DNA of 64,000 nucleotides from Erythrobacteraceae bacterium WH01K (GCA_027941995.1 CP115966.1:1116001-1180000); one strand, 5' to 3'. Counted from the stretch's first letter, positions 10,371-19,137 are shown. Numbers and translations: made by a program. The notes: a model not told the origin generated them from the sequence alone.

Positions 10371-11177
10371 TCAGCGGCCAAGCGGGCGACTGTTGCTGCG
10401 CGACATCTTGCGAACGCGGCCGGGCATCCAGCGCGAGGCGAAGGCCATCCTGCGCGCGGTCTTGCCGACCTTCACGTGCAATTCGCTGCCATGGACGGCC
10501 CGCCACGCGGCCTCGCCCACTTCCTCGACCGGGGTGATTTCCAGCCCCCCGTCCTTCACCCGCTGGCGAATGCGCTCGTTCGATTTCGCATTGGGCGCGA
10601 TGTCGAGCAGGGGCGTGTCGATGAAGCTGGGCATCAGGGATCGCACCTCGATCCCGTGTTCCGCCCATTCGGCATCCAGGCTTTCGGTCAGTGCGCGCAC
10701 GCCGAACTTGGTCGCGGAATAGACGCTGGCGCCGCCGGTTCCATAAAGGCCCGCCGCGCTCGCCGTGTTGAGCAGGCACGATCCCGGCGCGGTTTTCTGC
10801 AGGTAGGGCAGGGCTGCCTGCGCACCGAAGAAAGCGCCTTTCAGGTTGATGTCGAGGCAACGCTCGATTTCCTGCGTGCTGTTGTCGGCCAGCGATCCGC
10901 CCAGCGGGATGCCGGCATTGTTCGCCAGCACGTCGATCCGCCCGCCGGCGGCCAGGCTGAATGCTTCCAGCGCGACGTCCCACGCATCCCGGTCGCGCAC
11001 GTCGAATACATGGCGATAGGTGAACCCGTTGCCGGTCAGCGCCTCTGTCTCCATCATCCCGCCATCGTTCACGTCGCCAAGGCCGATGAACCAGCCTTCC
11101 TTCGCGAAACGCAGCGCGATCGCGCGTCCGATGCCCGACGCGCCGCCGGTGATGAAAATTGCCTTGCGCTCTGCCAT
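10371..11177 (-). CDS. Short-chain dehydrogenase/reductase
   Basis: This is a 268-residue classical SDR. The ATG at 11177 is preceded by GAGGAGAGGG and gives MAERKAIFITGGASGIG; a longer ATG at 11228 lacks support. Cofactor motif TGGASGIG is at residues 10-17 and NNAG at 86-89. The catalytic residues Asn111, Ser140, Tyr153 and Lys157 are all present. Asp35 after the second beta strand suggests NAD(H) rather than NADP(H) (inference). The C-terminus ends with a basic stretch. The substrate cannot be told from sequence. It stands alone between phhB and the S9 peptidase. Confidence 0.9.
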   Translation of the reverse strand: MAERKAIFITGGASGIGRAIALRFAKEGWFIGLGDVNDGGMMETEALTGNGFTYRHVFDVRDRDAWDVALEAFSLAAGGRIDVLANNAGIPLGGSLADNSTQEIERCLDINLKGAFFGAQAALPYLQKTAPGSCLLNTASAAGLYGTGGASVYSATKFGVRALTESLDAEWAEHGIEVRSLMPSFIDTPLLDIAPNAKSNERIRQRVKDGGLEITPVEEVGEAAWRAVHGSELHVKVGKTARRMAFASRWMPGRVRKMSRSNSRPLGR

Positions 11178-11276
11178 GCCCGAAACCCTCTCCTCATGCC
11201 CTCTTGTGAAACGGGGCCGCACCGCCATAAGACGATGCGGCCCCCGATGTCAGCCCGTTTGATAGGGTGCAGGTCG

Positions 11277-13367
11277 CTATTTCACGGCGTCCGACAGCCC
11301 TTGCACGAAATCCGCACCCTCGACGATCTGAGCCGTCGATGCGCCCACCGTGTCGCCGATCGGTTCCGCCCGTCCGCCGAGGCAGGTGGCGAGGAAATTC
11401 TCGGCAATCGCGTTGAAGGCGATGTTGTTTTCCGGCTTGGCGAAGCCGTGGCCTTCATCGGGATAGAGCACGTAGGTCACGGGGATGTCGTTGGACTTCA
11501 TCGCCTCGACGATCTGGTCGCTTTCCGCCTGGTTGACGCGCGGATCGTTCGCCCCCTGTCCGATCAGCAGCGGCTTGGTGATGTTCTGCGCCGAATAGAG
11601 CGGGCTGCGCTCCTTCAGCATGGCGAGACCCTCCCGCGTATTGGGATTGCCCATCCGTTCGTGGAACTGGGCGATCAGCGGTTCCCAATAGGGGGGAATG
11701 GTCGAAAGCAGTGTCTCGAGGTTGGACGGGCCGACGATGTCGACTCCGCAGGCAAATTCGTCGGGCGTAAAGGTCAGTCCGGCCAGCGTGGCATAACCGC
11801 CATAGGAGCCGCCCATGATCGCGACCTTGTCCCGGCTGGTGACGCCGCGATCGACCGCCCACTGGACCGCATCCAGCAGGTCGTCATGCATCTTGCGTCC
11901 CCATTCCAGGTCGCCGGCCGAAATGAACTCCTTGCCGAAGCCGGTCGACCCGCGGAAATTGGTGCTGAGCACGGCATATCCGCGATTGGCCAGCCATTGG
12001 TGCGTGCTGTTGTATCCGTAACCGTCGCGCGCCCAAGGGCCGCCATGCACCAGCAGCACCATCGGGACCGGCTTTTCGGGTACGCCGTCCGCATCGGTGT
12101 CGGTACCGGGCGGCAGCGTCAGGTAGCTGGTCAGGGTCAGCCCGTCGCGGCTCTCGATCTCCAGCGCCTGCATCGGCTGCAGCGGAGCCCCTTCGAGATC
12201 GGGGCGTCCGGTATAGAACTCTGTCAGCGTTTCCGCATCGCGGTCGAACAGGTACACCTTCGTCGGCGCGGTCAGCGGGTCGTTCCATACCAGCCATTTG
12301 CGATCGTCGTCGGTCCGCGAATTGATGCCGAAGGCGCCGTCCAGTCGTTCGTCCAGCCAGTCCAGCGCTGCGCCGATGTCGCTGTCGAGGGCCGTCCATT
12401 CGGTCTTCAGGTAATTGACGGAATAAGCTTGCACCTCGCCCGTATCCTGATCGCGCAGCGTGCCGCCGATATCGGCGCGTGCATCCTCTGCGATGACGCG
12501 CGTCTCGCCGCTTTCCACGTCCATTGCGATCAGCGCAGCGGTGTTGCGCCCGCGGCTGTCGGTCCAGTACAGGGTCTGCCCGTCACGGGTGAAACCGGCG
12601 GGGCTAGTCGTCAGCGAGTCGGCCAGGTCGGTGCTGCTGAAGGGCTCTTCCTCGACCTTGCCATTCTCGACCCGGAAGAAGTCCATCCCGCCTGCCGCAT
12701 TCGGCCTCAGCGCCAGGCGCAGGTCCAGATTGTCGTCCGCGACGAAACCGGCATAGGCATCGTTCTGGATCACCAGTTCCAGCGCGCCGGTGTTGAGATC
12801 GAGCAGGTGGACATCGTGGAAGCGCGGATCGCGGTTGTTCAGCCCGACCAACACCTTGTCCTTGTACCGGTCCGACGCGCCGACGATCTGGACGCGCGTG
12901 TTCTCGAAATCGGTCAGCGTGGTTTCCGACCCGGTTTCGATATTCACGCCGTACATCAGGAAATTCTCGTCGCCGCCCTTGTCCTGGACATACAGGATCG
13001 ACCGGCTGTCGGGCGCGAAGAAATACTGGCGGATCGGGCGGTCGGTCGCTTTCGTCAGGACGCGCGCGTCGTCCGGATCGTCTGCCGGTGCGATCCAGAC
13101 ATTGAGCACGCCGTCCTGTGGCGCCAGCCAGCCGAGCCACTGACCGTCGGGGCTGATCTGGCCACCGGCCCGCGTCGGATTGCCGAACAGGACATCGCGG
13201 GGAATCAGGGGGGCGGCTTCGTCGGTCTTGGTCATCTGTGCTCCGGAACTGGCGTGTGATCCGCCGTGATGGTCGGCAAGGGCAGGGTGCGGCGTGGCAA
13301 AGGCCAGCGCGGATGCCGCTGCCATGAAGGAAAGCGTTCGTGCAGGGGATTTGGTGCGGTCGGTCAT
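11277..13367 (-). CDS. Secreted S9 family peptidase (prolyl oligopeptidase / acylaminoacyl peptidase type)
   Basis: This is a 696-residue serine peptidase. ATG at 13367 is chosen because GGGAG lies eight bases upstream and it leaves a good Sec signal peptide (MTDRTKSPARTLSF... cleaved near ALADHH). Upstream in-frame ATGs lie in the promoter region. Residues about 50-420 form the beta-propeller of WD-like units (for example DGQWLGWL and DSRSILYVQD). The C-terminal alpha/beta hydrolase domain has the Ser in GGSYGGYATL, the Asp in GANDPRVN and the His in DEGHGF. A periplasmic role in peptide degradation is inferred. There is a short unstructured His-rich stretch after the signal peptide. Confidence 0.92.
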   Translation of the reverse strand: MTDRTKSPARTLSFMAAASALAFATPHPALADHHGGSHASSGAQMTKTDEAAPLIPRDVLFGNPTRAGGQISPDGQWLGWLAPQDGVLNVWIAPADDPDDARVLTKATDRPIRQYFFAPDSRSILYVQDKGGDENFLMYGVNIETGSETTLTDFENTRVQIVGASDRYKDKVLVGLNNRDPRFHDVHLLDLNTGALELVIQNDAYAGFVADDNLDLRLALRPNAAGGMDFFRVENGKVEEEPFSSTDLADSLTTSPAGFTRDGQTLYWTDSRGRNTAALIAMDVESGETRVIAEDARADIGGTLRDQDTGEVQAYSVNYLKTEWTALDSDIGAALDWLDERLDGAFGINSRTDDDRKWLVWNDPLTAPTKVYLFDRDAETLTEFYTGRPDLEGAPLQPMQALEIESRDGLTLTSYLTLPPGTDTDADGVPEKPVPMVLLVHGGPWARDGYGYNSTHQWLANRGYAVLSTNFRGSTGFGKEFISAGDLEWGRKMHDDLLDAVQWAVDRGVTSRDKVAIMGGSYGGYATLAGLTFTPDEFACGVDIVGPSNLETLLSTIPPYWEPLIAQFHERMGNPNTREGLAMLKERSPLYSAQNITKPLLIGQGANDPRVNQAESDQIVEAMKSNDIPVTYVLYPDEGHGFAKPENNIAFNAIAENFLATCLGGRAEPIGDTVGASTAQIVEGADFVQGLSDAVK

Positions 13368-13403
13368 CAGTGCAACTCCCATCTCTGATTTCTCTCTCGA
13401 TCC

Positions 13404-13432
13404 CTTATCAAGCAGCCTTGTCTCAAGGTCAA
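13404..13432 (-). promoter_or_regulatory. Promoter of the S9 peptidase gene with internal dyad
   Basis: On the minus strand TTGACC (13432-13427) and GATAAG (13409-13404) are separated by 17 bases, a good -35/-10 arrangement about 37 bases upstream of the start codon. A perfect dyad CCTTG-AGA-CAAGG (13416-13428) overlaps the -35 end and the spacer, and a further CAAG/CTTG pair lies just upstream, suggesting a repressor or MerR-like site. Confidence 0.5.
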
Positions 13433-13486
13433 GCGAACTTGTCATTCTGGTTTCTCTGTTCTGTCAGCGGCGCGTGCCGGCGACGG

Positions 13487-14107
13487 TCAGATCGCCTCCA
13501 TGTTGTATGTGTCCCATGCGAAGATCGCCATCGCGCCGCGATACGGACGCCACGCCTCTGCAATGGCGCGAACGGTTTTTTCCGGCGGCAGGTTTTCGTC
13601 CAGCTGCATGATCTTTCCGACCGCCTTCTGCACGGCGAGATCGCCGGCGGGCCAGATATCGCTGCGCCCCTCCGCGAACAGGAGGTATATCTCTGCCGAC
13701 CACCGCCCGATTCCCTTGATGCGGGTCAATTCCGCAATGGCGGCTTCGTCGTCGGCGGGGAGGGCGCCAAGGTCGAGCGAGCCTTCCGCCACCAGTTCGC
13801 ACAGCGACCGGGCATAACCCTGTTTCTGGCGCGACAGGCCGCAGGCGCGCAGCGTGTCGAAATCGCGTGCCAGCAAGTCGCGCGCGTCCATTTCCTCGCC
13901 CAGTTCTGCCTCCAGCTTGCGCCATACGCTGGCAGCGGCGGCGACGCTCACTTGCTGGCCCACGATGGTCCGCAGCAGCGTGCGATAGCCGGTTTCGCGA
14001 TTACGCGGCTCGGGATAGCCGGCCACTTCCAGCGCGCGGGCGATTTTCGGTTCGCGGGCCGCCAGTTCGTCGAGCGCGGCGGTAATCTGCCCCTGCGTCA
14101 AACCCAT
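13487..14107 (-). CDS. DNA-3-methyladenine glycosylase II-like protein (HhH-GPD family)
   Basis: This base-excision repair glycosylase for alkylated purines is 206 residues. The HhH-GPD motif is intact: helix-hairpin-helix LTRIKGIGRWSAEIYLLF followed by the catalytic Asp in WPAGDLAVQKAV. The N-terminal part has the conserved LLRTIVGQQVSV helix. It lacks the N-terminal Ada-like or extra domain of E. coli AlkA, as do most short alphaproteobacterial forms. It is divergent from the ferredoxin gene, with 116 bases between. The gene is alone and no Ada regulator is seen nearby. Confidence 0.92.
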   Translation of the reverse strand: MGLTQGQITAALDELAAREPKIARALEVAGYPEPRNRETGYRTLLRTIVGQQVSVAAAASVWRKLEAELGEEMDARDLLARDFDTLRACGLSRQKQGYARSLCELVAEGSLDLGALPADDEAAIAELTRIKGIGRWSAEIYLLFAEGRSDIWPAGDLAVQKAVGKIMQLDENLPPEKTVRAIAEAWRPYRGAMAIFAWDTYNMEAI

Positions 14108-14223
14108 GCGTCAATCCTTCCGGGGCCGGAGCCCTCTCTTGCCTTCGATCGCGAGGCGTCCTAGCAGCCGCGCTTCATCCCGTGGAGGGATGCCTTGAAC
14201 TGTAAGGAACAGGAAGCAAGACC

Positions 14224-14541
14224 ATGCCCAAGCTGGTAGTCGTGACGCGCGAAGGACAGGAATTCACCGTGGAGGTCGAGGACGGCCTGACCGTGATGGA
14301 GGCAATCCGCGACAACGGTTTCGACGAATTGCTGGCGCTGTGCGGCGGGTGCTGTTCCTGCGCGACCTGCCACGTGATGGTCGACCCGGCTTTCGGCGAC
14401 AAGCTGCCCGAAATGAGCGAGGACGAGGACGACCTGCTCGAATCCTCCGATCACCGGGCCGAAAATTCGCGCCTGTCCTGCCAGATCCCGTTCACCAGCG
14501 AACTGGACGGGCTGAAGGTGACTATCTCCCCTGAAGATTAA
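14224..14541 (+). CDS. Adrenodoxin-type [2Fe-2S] ferredoxin
   Basis: This is a 105-residue electron carrier. The cluster ligands are in [13 protein letters not shown] (C-x5-C-x2-C, with one extra Cys within the loop) and the fourth in RLSCQIPF. Acidic residues around [10 protein letters not shown] form the usual partner-binding helix. This vertebrate-adrenodoxin-like class commonly serves cytochrome P450s or Fe-S assembly; the partner is not in the window. It has a weak ribosome site (AGGAACAGGAAG) upstream of the ATG. cysK follows 42 bases later on the same strand. The extra cysteine in the ligand loop is common in this class. Confidence 0.94.
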   Translation: MPKLVVVTREGQEFTVEVEDGLTVMEAIRDNGFDELLALCGGCCSCATCHVMVDPAFGDKLPEMSEDEDDLLESSDHRAENSRLSCQIPFTSELDGLKVTISPED

Positions 14542-14583
14542 GGTTGCTTGGCGGGCGGGGCGCGGCAGCCTAACTGGCGGTCC

Positions 14584-15594
14584 ATGAATATCACCTCCCC
14601 CCAAGAGAACACGCTGGACCTGATCGGCAACACGCCGCTGGTCCGCCTTGCCGGGCCGAGCGAGGCCGCCGGCTGCGACATTTACGGCAAGTGCGAATTC
14701 GCCAATCCGGGCGCCTCGGTGAAGGACCGCGCCGCGCTTTACATCATCCGCGACGCAGAGGCGCGCGGCGACCTGAAGCCGGGCGGCTGCGTCGTCGAAG
14801 GCACGGCCGGCAATACGGGCATCGGCATTGCACTGGTCGCCAATGCGCTGGGCTATCGTACGATCATCGTGATACCCGACAACCAGTCGAAGGAGAAGAT
14901 GGACACGCTGCGCGCACTGGGCGCGGAGCTGGTCACGGTTCCCCCGACCAAATATGCGGACCCCAATCATTTCCAGCACGTCTCCCGCCGTCTGGCGGAA
15001 GAAACGGACGGTGCGATCTGGGCCGGTCAGTTCGACAACACCGCCAACCGCAAGGCCCATATCGAGGGCACGGCGGCCGAGCTGTGGGAACAGCTGGACG
15101 GAGGCATTACCGGCTTCACCTGCGCCGCAGGAACGGGCGGGACGATTGCCGGGGTCGGGCTCGGCCTGAAAGAACGCAATGCGGGCTGCGTCATCGCGCT
15201 CACCGACCCGCACGGCGCGGCGCTCTACAATTACTATGCCCATGGCGAATTGAAGGCCGAGGGGTCTTCGGTCGCGGAGGGGATCGGGCAGGGCCGTATC
15301 ACCGGAAACCTGGAGGGCGCGCCGATCGATACGCAGTACCGCGTGTCGGACGAGGAAGGACTGGAATGGGTCCGCCGCCTGCTGCGCGAAGAGGGTCTGT
15401 GCCTTGGCCTGTCGAGCGGGATCAACGTCGCCGGTGCGATCGCACTGGGCCGCGACCTGGTGGCCGAGGGACGGAAGGACGTGAAGGTCGCAACCATCCT
15501 GTGCGATACGGGCTTCCGCTATCTTTCGACGCTCTATAACGCGGACTGGCTGCGTGAAAAAGGCCTGCCGGTGTTCGACTGGCTCGAAGGCTAG
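14584..15594 (+). CDS. cysK: Cysteine synthase A (O-acetylserine sulfhydrylase)
   Basis: This PLP enzyme makes cysteine from O-acetylserine and sulfide. It is 336 residues from the ATG at 14584 (MNITSPQENTL); an in-frame TTG at 14548 is less likely. The PLP lysine is in NPGASVKDRAAL and the phosphate/substrate loop is GTAGNTGIG, a Thr-Ala variant of the usual TSGNTG. The PLP ring contact is in LSSGINVAGA. It belongs to a slightly longer CysK-like subgroup of alphaproteobacteria; a cystathionine beta-synthase-like activity cannot be excluded. It complements the sulfite reduction operon at 45-49 kb. Confidence 0.9.
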   Translation: MNITSPQENTLDLIGNTPLVRLAGPSEAAGCDIYGKCEFANPGASVKDRAALYIIRDAEARGDLKPGGCVVEGTAGNTGIGIALVANALGYRTIIVIPDNQSKEKMDTLRALGAELVTVPPTKYADPNHFQHVSRRLAEETDGAIWAGQFDNTANRKAHIEGTAAELWEQLDGGITGFTCAAGTGGTIAGVGLGLKERNAGCVIALTDPHGAALYNYYAHGELKAEGSSVAEGIGQGRITGNLEGAPIDTQYRVSDEEGLEWVRRLLREEGLCLGLSSGINVAGAIALGRDLVAEGRKDVKVATILCDTGFRYLSTLYNADWLREKGLPVFDWLEG

Positions 15595-15623
15595 GCCTGC
15601 TCGTTCATTGACGGTTTCGTCGC

Positions 15624-15645
15624 TTGCAGGCAAACCGGCCTGCAA
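15624..15645 (+). promoter_or_regulatory. Hairpin touching the start codon of the downstream gene
   Basis: Arms TTGCAGGC (15624-15631) and GCCTGCAA (15638-15645) are perfect complements with a six-base loop. The last base of the right arm is the A of the start codon at 15645. No ribosome binding site is seen between the hairpin and the ATG. It may limit initiation or end the cysK message. Confidence 0.4.
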
Positions 15646-16022
15646 TGGCACTCGTACCGATCAACAAGCTGATCCGCGGCGAAAGGAACGCCTCCGCGCC
15701 CGACGACGAGGCGCAAGTGGCGGCCGCGCCGCTGGGCGGTACCCGTTCGGAAGCGATGCACCGTCTGCAGGTCGGCGTGGGCGGACTGCTGTCCATGGTC
15801 CTGCTGGTGGGGGTTGCCAATGTCGTGGTCGACCAGGCCCGGGAGTCGGAGGCGTCGACCGTGCCGCAGGCCGCCGCGACGGTACAGCCGGCTCCGACGC
15901 AGAACGATCCGCTGGTCGATGCGGGCATCGTGCCCGACCTCCCGCCGGAAGCCGACCAGACCCCCTTGCCGGAAGGTCCGGTCGTGCCGGAGCAGGGCGA
16001 AGGGGCGGTTCCCGCCGAATAA
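15645..16022 (+). CDS. Single-pass membrane protein with Pro-rich tail, unknown function
   Basis: This is a 125-residue protein of no recognised family. A polar N-terminus of about 45 residues is followed by one transmembrane segment (about 48-66, GVGGLLSMVLLVGVANVVV). The C-terminal tail is Pro-, Glu- and Ala-rich, which puts it in the periplasm by the N-in orientation. ATG at 15645 is chosen over an in-frame TTG at 15624 that lies in a hairpin. It lies 50 bases after cysK and 28 bases before the lipoprotein gene, all on the plus strand and leading into mraZ. Confidence 0.65.
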   Translation: MALVPINKLIRGERNASAPDDEAQVAAAPLGGTRSEAMHRLQVGVGGLLSMVLLVGVANVVVDQARESEASTVPQAAATVQPAPTQNDPLVDAGIVPDLPPEADQTPLPEGPVVPEQGEGAVPAE

Positions 16023-16050
16023 TCCCTTACCAAGTGCAGGACCCCCCGGA

Positions 16051-16851
16051 ATGAAAGCGATTGCCCTTGCCGCTGCCGTATCGGTGATGATGTCAGGTTG
16101 CACCGCGCAGGATACGCCCGGTGCCCCGGATGCGCCCGCGGAGACAGCCATCGGCGACAAGCCGAAGCTGGGGCTGATGACGACGCTGCCGATCCTGTGG
16201 AGCGGGCACGGCGAATTCGGCGAAATGCTGTCGGGTGAAGAAGAGCCTCACTGGGCGCGGGGCGTCCTGTCGGAAATGCACGATCTCCAGGCGCTGGATG
16301 TCCTGACGCCCGCGGCGCTGGACGAGATAGCGCTGCTCGTCCTCGCCCAGCCGCGCATGCTGTCCGGCGAGGAAAACGTCGCGCTCGATGAATGGGTGCG
16401 GGGTGGTGGCCATGTGCTGGTCTTTGCAGATCCCATGCTGACCGAGCATTCCGATTTCGGGATCGGCGACAAGCGCCGCCCGCAGGACGTGGCGCTGCTG
16501 GACCCGATACTGGCGCGCTGGGGTATGACACTGGATGCGGGGCCTCCGAAGCTGGAGACGACGTTCGCGCCCCTCGGCGCGGCGCAGGTACCGCTCCGGG
16601 CCGAAGGATTCCTCGAGTTCCGCGATCCGGCAGGGGGCGCCGAGACACGCTGCGCCCATGTGGTAGGCCGAATACTCGCGCGGTGCGATATCGGAAGCGG
16701 GAGCGCGGTCGTCCTCGCCGATGCGGCCGTTCTGGAAGCACATCCATGGGCCGAGGAGGGTATCGACGAGCCGTCCGAGGCTGCCCTGCGAGAGCTTTTG
16801 GGGATTGCCGGGGAAAGGACCCGGAGTCGTCCCGGGAAAACCGGGGAATGA
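16051..16851 (+). CDS. Putative lipoprotein with GldG/DUF4350-like domain, unknown function
   Basis: This is a 266-residue protein with a short signal sequence and lipobox MSGC (lipidated Cys17). The mature part has LGLMTTLPILWSGHGEFG, then LVLAQPRMLSGEENVALDEWVRGGGHVLVFADP. That segment is the pattern of the Rossmann-like module of GldG/DUF4350 proteins (a leucine-rich strand, then an open/edge WVRGGG helix). Two cysteines near residues 208 and 219 could form a disulfide. The close position upstream of mraZ recurs, from memory, in Erythrobacteraceae, so an envelope or division link is possible but not shown. The domain similarity is by eye only. Confidence 0.6.
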   Translation: MKAIALAAAVSVMMSGCTAQDTPGAPDAPAETAIGDKPKLGLMTTLPILWSGHGEFGEMLSGEEEPHWARGVLSEMHDLQALDVLTPAALDEIALLVLAQPRMLSGEENVALDEWVRGGGHVLVFADPMLTEHSDFGIGDKRRPQDVALLDPILARWGMTLDAGPPKLETTFAPLGAAQVPLRAEGFLEFRDPAGGAETRCAHVVGRILARCDIGSGSAVVLADAAVLEAHPWAEEGIDEPSEAALRELLGIAGERTRSRPGKTGE

Positions 16852-16953
16852 CGGGCCCCAAGCTCTGCAAGCCCGGATTTGGTGGCCGCCGCACGCTGGA
16901 TATGCGGAGCCGACATTAAGAAATTGGTAAGAAAATCAGTTAACTATCGCTCT

Positions 16954-16988
16954 TTCCCAAAAAAACCCGTGTTTTCCCCTTTTATCCC
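16954..16988. promoter_or_regulatory. MraZ operator: four CCC boxes at exact 10-bp spacing
   Basis: CCC triplets occur at 16956, 16966, 16976 and 16986, each after T/A-rich bases (TTTCCC, AAACCC, TTTCCC, TATCCC). Read on the minus strand these are GGGA/GGGT repeats every 10 bp, the arrangement bound by MraZ upstream of the dcw operon in other bacteria. They lie about 155-190 bases upstream of the mraZ start, in the 290-bp gene-free stretch 16852-17141. That stretch also has a TTAA-N7-GTAA sequence (16916-16930), one mismatch from a CtrA site, and TTAACCAT at 17043. Confidence 0.75.
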
Positions 16989-17141
16989 GCGATGACGCGG
17001 GGTAAGACTGCATTTCATCGGACATGAGGATTCCGCTGCGCCTTAACCATCCGGTTGGCGAGCTGCCCGGGCGTGCGCGCGGGCGGCGGCGGGAAAGCCG
17101 TGTCCATTCGATCGGTGCGCTCATTCGGGGAAGAGCGGGGA

Positions 17142-17642
17142 GTGGGAAGCGGTTTTCCAGGCTATTCGGGACAGGCCTTTTCGCCGGCAGGCGATAAGGG
17201 TCGTTTCTCGCTGCCGCCTGCATTCCGCAAGGCGGTGAAGGAGGCCAGCGACGGCAACCGCACCCTGTGCCTCGACAAGCACCCGCAGTATAAATGCCTC
17301 GTGGGCTTCGGCACCGGGCGGCGCGACGAATTGCAGGCCCAGCTCGACCGCGAGGCGGACCGCGCCGACCGGCACGACCGCGATTTCGACTACGATGCGC
17401 GCGCCCAGCAGCTGTTCGGTTTCGAGATGCTGCCCTTCGACGATAGCGGCCGCTTCGTAATGCCCGCCTTCCTGAGCGATCTGGCAGAGATAGAGGACGG
17501 CCTGTTCTTCCGCGGCGCCGGCCGGTCCTTCACGATCTGGAACCCGAAGGAACTGTTCAAGATGGGCCCGGAATGGGAGGCTGCGCAAGCCGCCTGCCGC
17601 AGCCTGATGGAACAGGCTGCAGCGAAGGGGAAGGGCAAGTGA
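17142..17642 (+). CDS. mraZ: Transcriptional regulator MraZ
   Basis: MraZ is a double AbrB-like (SpoVT) DNA-binding protein that represses its own dcw operon through TGGG-type repeats. The GTG at 17142 gives 166 residues starting [14 protein letters not shown], which fits the family. Earlier in-frame GTG or TTG codons (17055-17115) encode no conserved sequence, so the start is probable but not certain. The two half-domains each carry the signature: [16 protein letters not shown] and [11 protein letters not shown]. The protein is a little longer than the 150-residue E. coli form. It overlaps rsmH by four bases (GTGA). Confidence 0.9.
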   Translation: MGSGFPGYSGQAFSPAGDKGRFSLPPAFRKAVKEASDGNRTLCLDKHPQYKCLVGFGTGRRDELQAQLDREADRADRHDRDFDYDARAQQLFGFEMLPFDDSGRFVMPAFLSDLAEIEDGLFFRGAGRSFTIWNPKELFKMGPEWEAAQAACRSLMEQAAAKGKGK

Positions 17643-18577
17643 ACGCGTCCCATGTCCCCGTCCTGCTCGATGAAGTCGTGGCCGCGCTGGACCCGCAGCC
17701 GGGCGATGTTCTGGTCGATGCGACATTCGGCGCAGGCGGCTATACGCGCGCCCTGCTGGACCGCGGGGCGACCGTTCATGCCTTCGACCGCGATCCGGAT
17801 GCGATCGCGGCGGGGCGCGAATGGGACGAGGCCCGGCAGGATCCGCCGCGGCTGGTGCTGCATCCCCATCGTTTTTCCGAAATGGTCGGATCGCTTGCCG
17901 CTGCCGGTATTTCGTCCGTCGACGGCATCGCAATGGATATCGGCGTTTCCTCCATGCAGCTCGACCAGGCGGAGCGCGGTTTCGCGTTTTCCTCCGACGG
18001 TCCGCTCGACATGCGGATGAGCCAGTCCGGCCCCAGTGCGGCGGATTTCCTGAACACCGCCGATGCCGATGCCATCGCCGACGTGCTCTACCAGTATGGC
18101 GAAGAGCGCCAGTCGCGCCGCGTCGCACGCGCCATCGTGGCCGCGCGGCCGCTCCACACCACGGGTGATCTTGCCCGCGTCGTGCGCAAGGCGCTTGGAC
18201 ACCGACCCGGCGCGCCGAAGGATCCGGCTACACGGTCTTTCCAGGCGGTCCGCATCCATGTGAACGGCGAACTGGACGAACTGGAAGAAGGCCTGCGCGC
18301 AGCGGAGCGGCTGCTTCGAACCGGCGGCAGGCTGGCTGTCGTCAGCTTCCATTCGCTCGAAGACAGGATTGTGAAGCGTTTCCTCAAGGACGCTTCCAGA
18401 GCGGCCGGCGGTGGCTCTCGTCACCTTCCCCACCTCGACGCCCCGCCGGCCGTTTTCTCTCGGGTGTCGAAAGCGATCCGGCCCGGCGATGCGGAAGTCG
18501 AGCGCAATCCACGCGCGCGTTCCAGCGTCCTGCGCCATGCCATGCGCACCGAAACCCCGGCGAGGGAAGCGGCATGA
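17639..18577 (+). CDS. rsmH: 16S rRNA (cytosine-1402-N4)-methyltransferase
   Basis: RsmH (MraW) methylates the P-site base C1402 of 16S rRNA with SAM. The GTG at 17639, with AAGGGGAAGGG upstream, gives 312 residues beginning [13 protein letters not shown], the family N-terminus. SAM motifs are [14 protein letters not shown] and FDRDPDA. The inserted substrate domain and [16 protein letters not shown]-type motif ([15 protein letters not shown]), and [13 protein letters not shown] near the C-terminus are intact. The start overlaps the mraZ stop and the stop overlaps the ftsL start (ATGA). Confidence 0.97.
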   Translation: MNASHVPVLLDEVVAALDPQPGDVLVDATFGAGGYTRALLDRGATVHAFDRDPDAIAAGREWDEARQDPPRLVLHPHRFSEMVGSLAAAGISSVDGIAMDIGVSSMQLDQAERGFAFSSDGPLDMRMSQSGPSAADFLNTADADAIADVLYQYGEERQSRRVARAIVAARPLHTTGDLARVVRKALGHRPGAPKDPATRSFQAVRIHVNGELDELEEGLRAAERLLRTGGRLAVVSFHSLEDRIVKRFLKDASRAAGGGSRHLPHLDAPPAVFSRVSKAIRPGDAEVERNPRARSSVLRHAMRTETPAREAA

Positions 18578-19137
18578 TCGTGCGTCAAAGCCGCCTGCGC
18601 CAGATTGGCTGGCTGGCCCTCCTCAGCATCTGTCTCGCGCTGTTCGTTGCGCTGTCTTTCCGCGTGAATGCGGTAAAGAGCGAAGTCGTGCGGACCGAGC
18701 GCGCGATCATCGCGCTGGAACGCGAGACGCGCCGGCTGGAAACCGAATTCCAGACCCGCGCCAACCAGCAGCAGCTGGCGACATGGAACAGGGTCGAGTT
18801 CGGTTACGAAGCGCCGCGCGCGGACCAGTATTTCGACACCGAACGCCAGCTCGCCGAACTGGGCGAGGCCCGTGCGCCAGGCGCGCCGTCCCCGATCCGG
18901 GTTGCGCGCGCTCCGCAGGACGGTGAAGCCGATGCGGCTGGCGACAATTCGCTGATCGCCATGGTTTCGCCGCTGACGGGCCGCCCGGCCAATGCGTCCG
19001 GCCGCGAAGAGATGTCGGCCCGGCCTTCTCCGCGCCAGACGCCTTCGCGCAGCGCCGACAGCGCTGCCGGATCGCTGGCCGACCGCCTTGGCGCGCCGCT
19101 CGATTTTTCTGCTTCGGTTGCCGAGGTGTCCGAATGA
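18574..19137 (+). CDS. ftsL: FtsL-like cell division protein
   Basis: FtsL is the small bitopic scaffold that pairs with FtsB and FtsQ. This protein has 187 residues: a short cytoplasmic N-terminus, one transmembrane helix (about 12-30) and a heptad-like coiled coil from about 34 to 65 ([26 protein letters not shown]). The FtsL-typical LGYE-like end is [17 protein letters not shown] further 100 residues at the C-terminus are disordered and Ser/Ala/Pro-rich, longer than in E. coli (121 residues in total). The identification rests on topology and position between rsmH and ftsI. Confidence 0.8.
   Translation: MIVRQSRLRQIGWLALLSICLALFVALSFRVNAVKSEVVRTERAIIALERETRRLETEFQTRANQQQLATWNRVEFGYEAPRADQYFDTERQLAELGEARAPGAPSPIRVARAPQDGEADAAGDNSLIAMVSPLTGRPANASGREEMSARPSPRQTPSRSADSAAGSLADRLGAPLDFSASVAEVSE

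Noticed and set aside
10476-13259. 927-residue plus-strand frame
   Set aside because: Antisense to the SDR and S9 peptidase genes.
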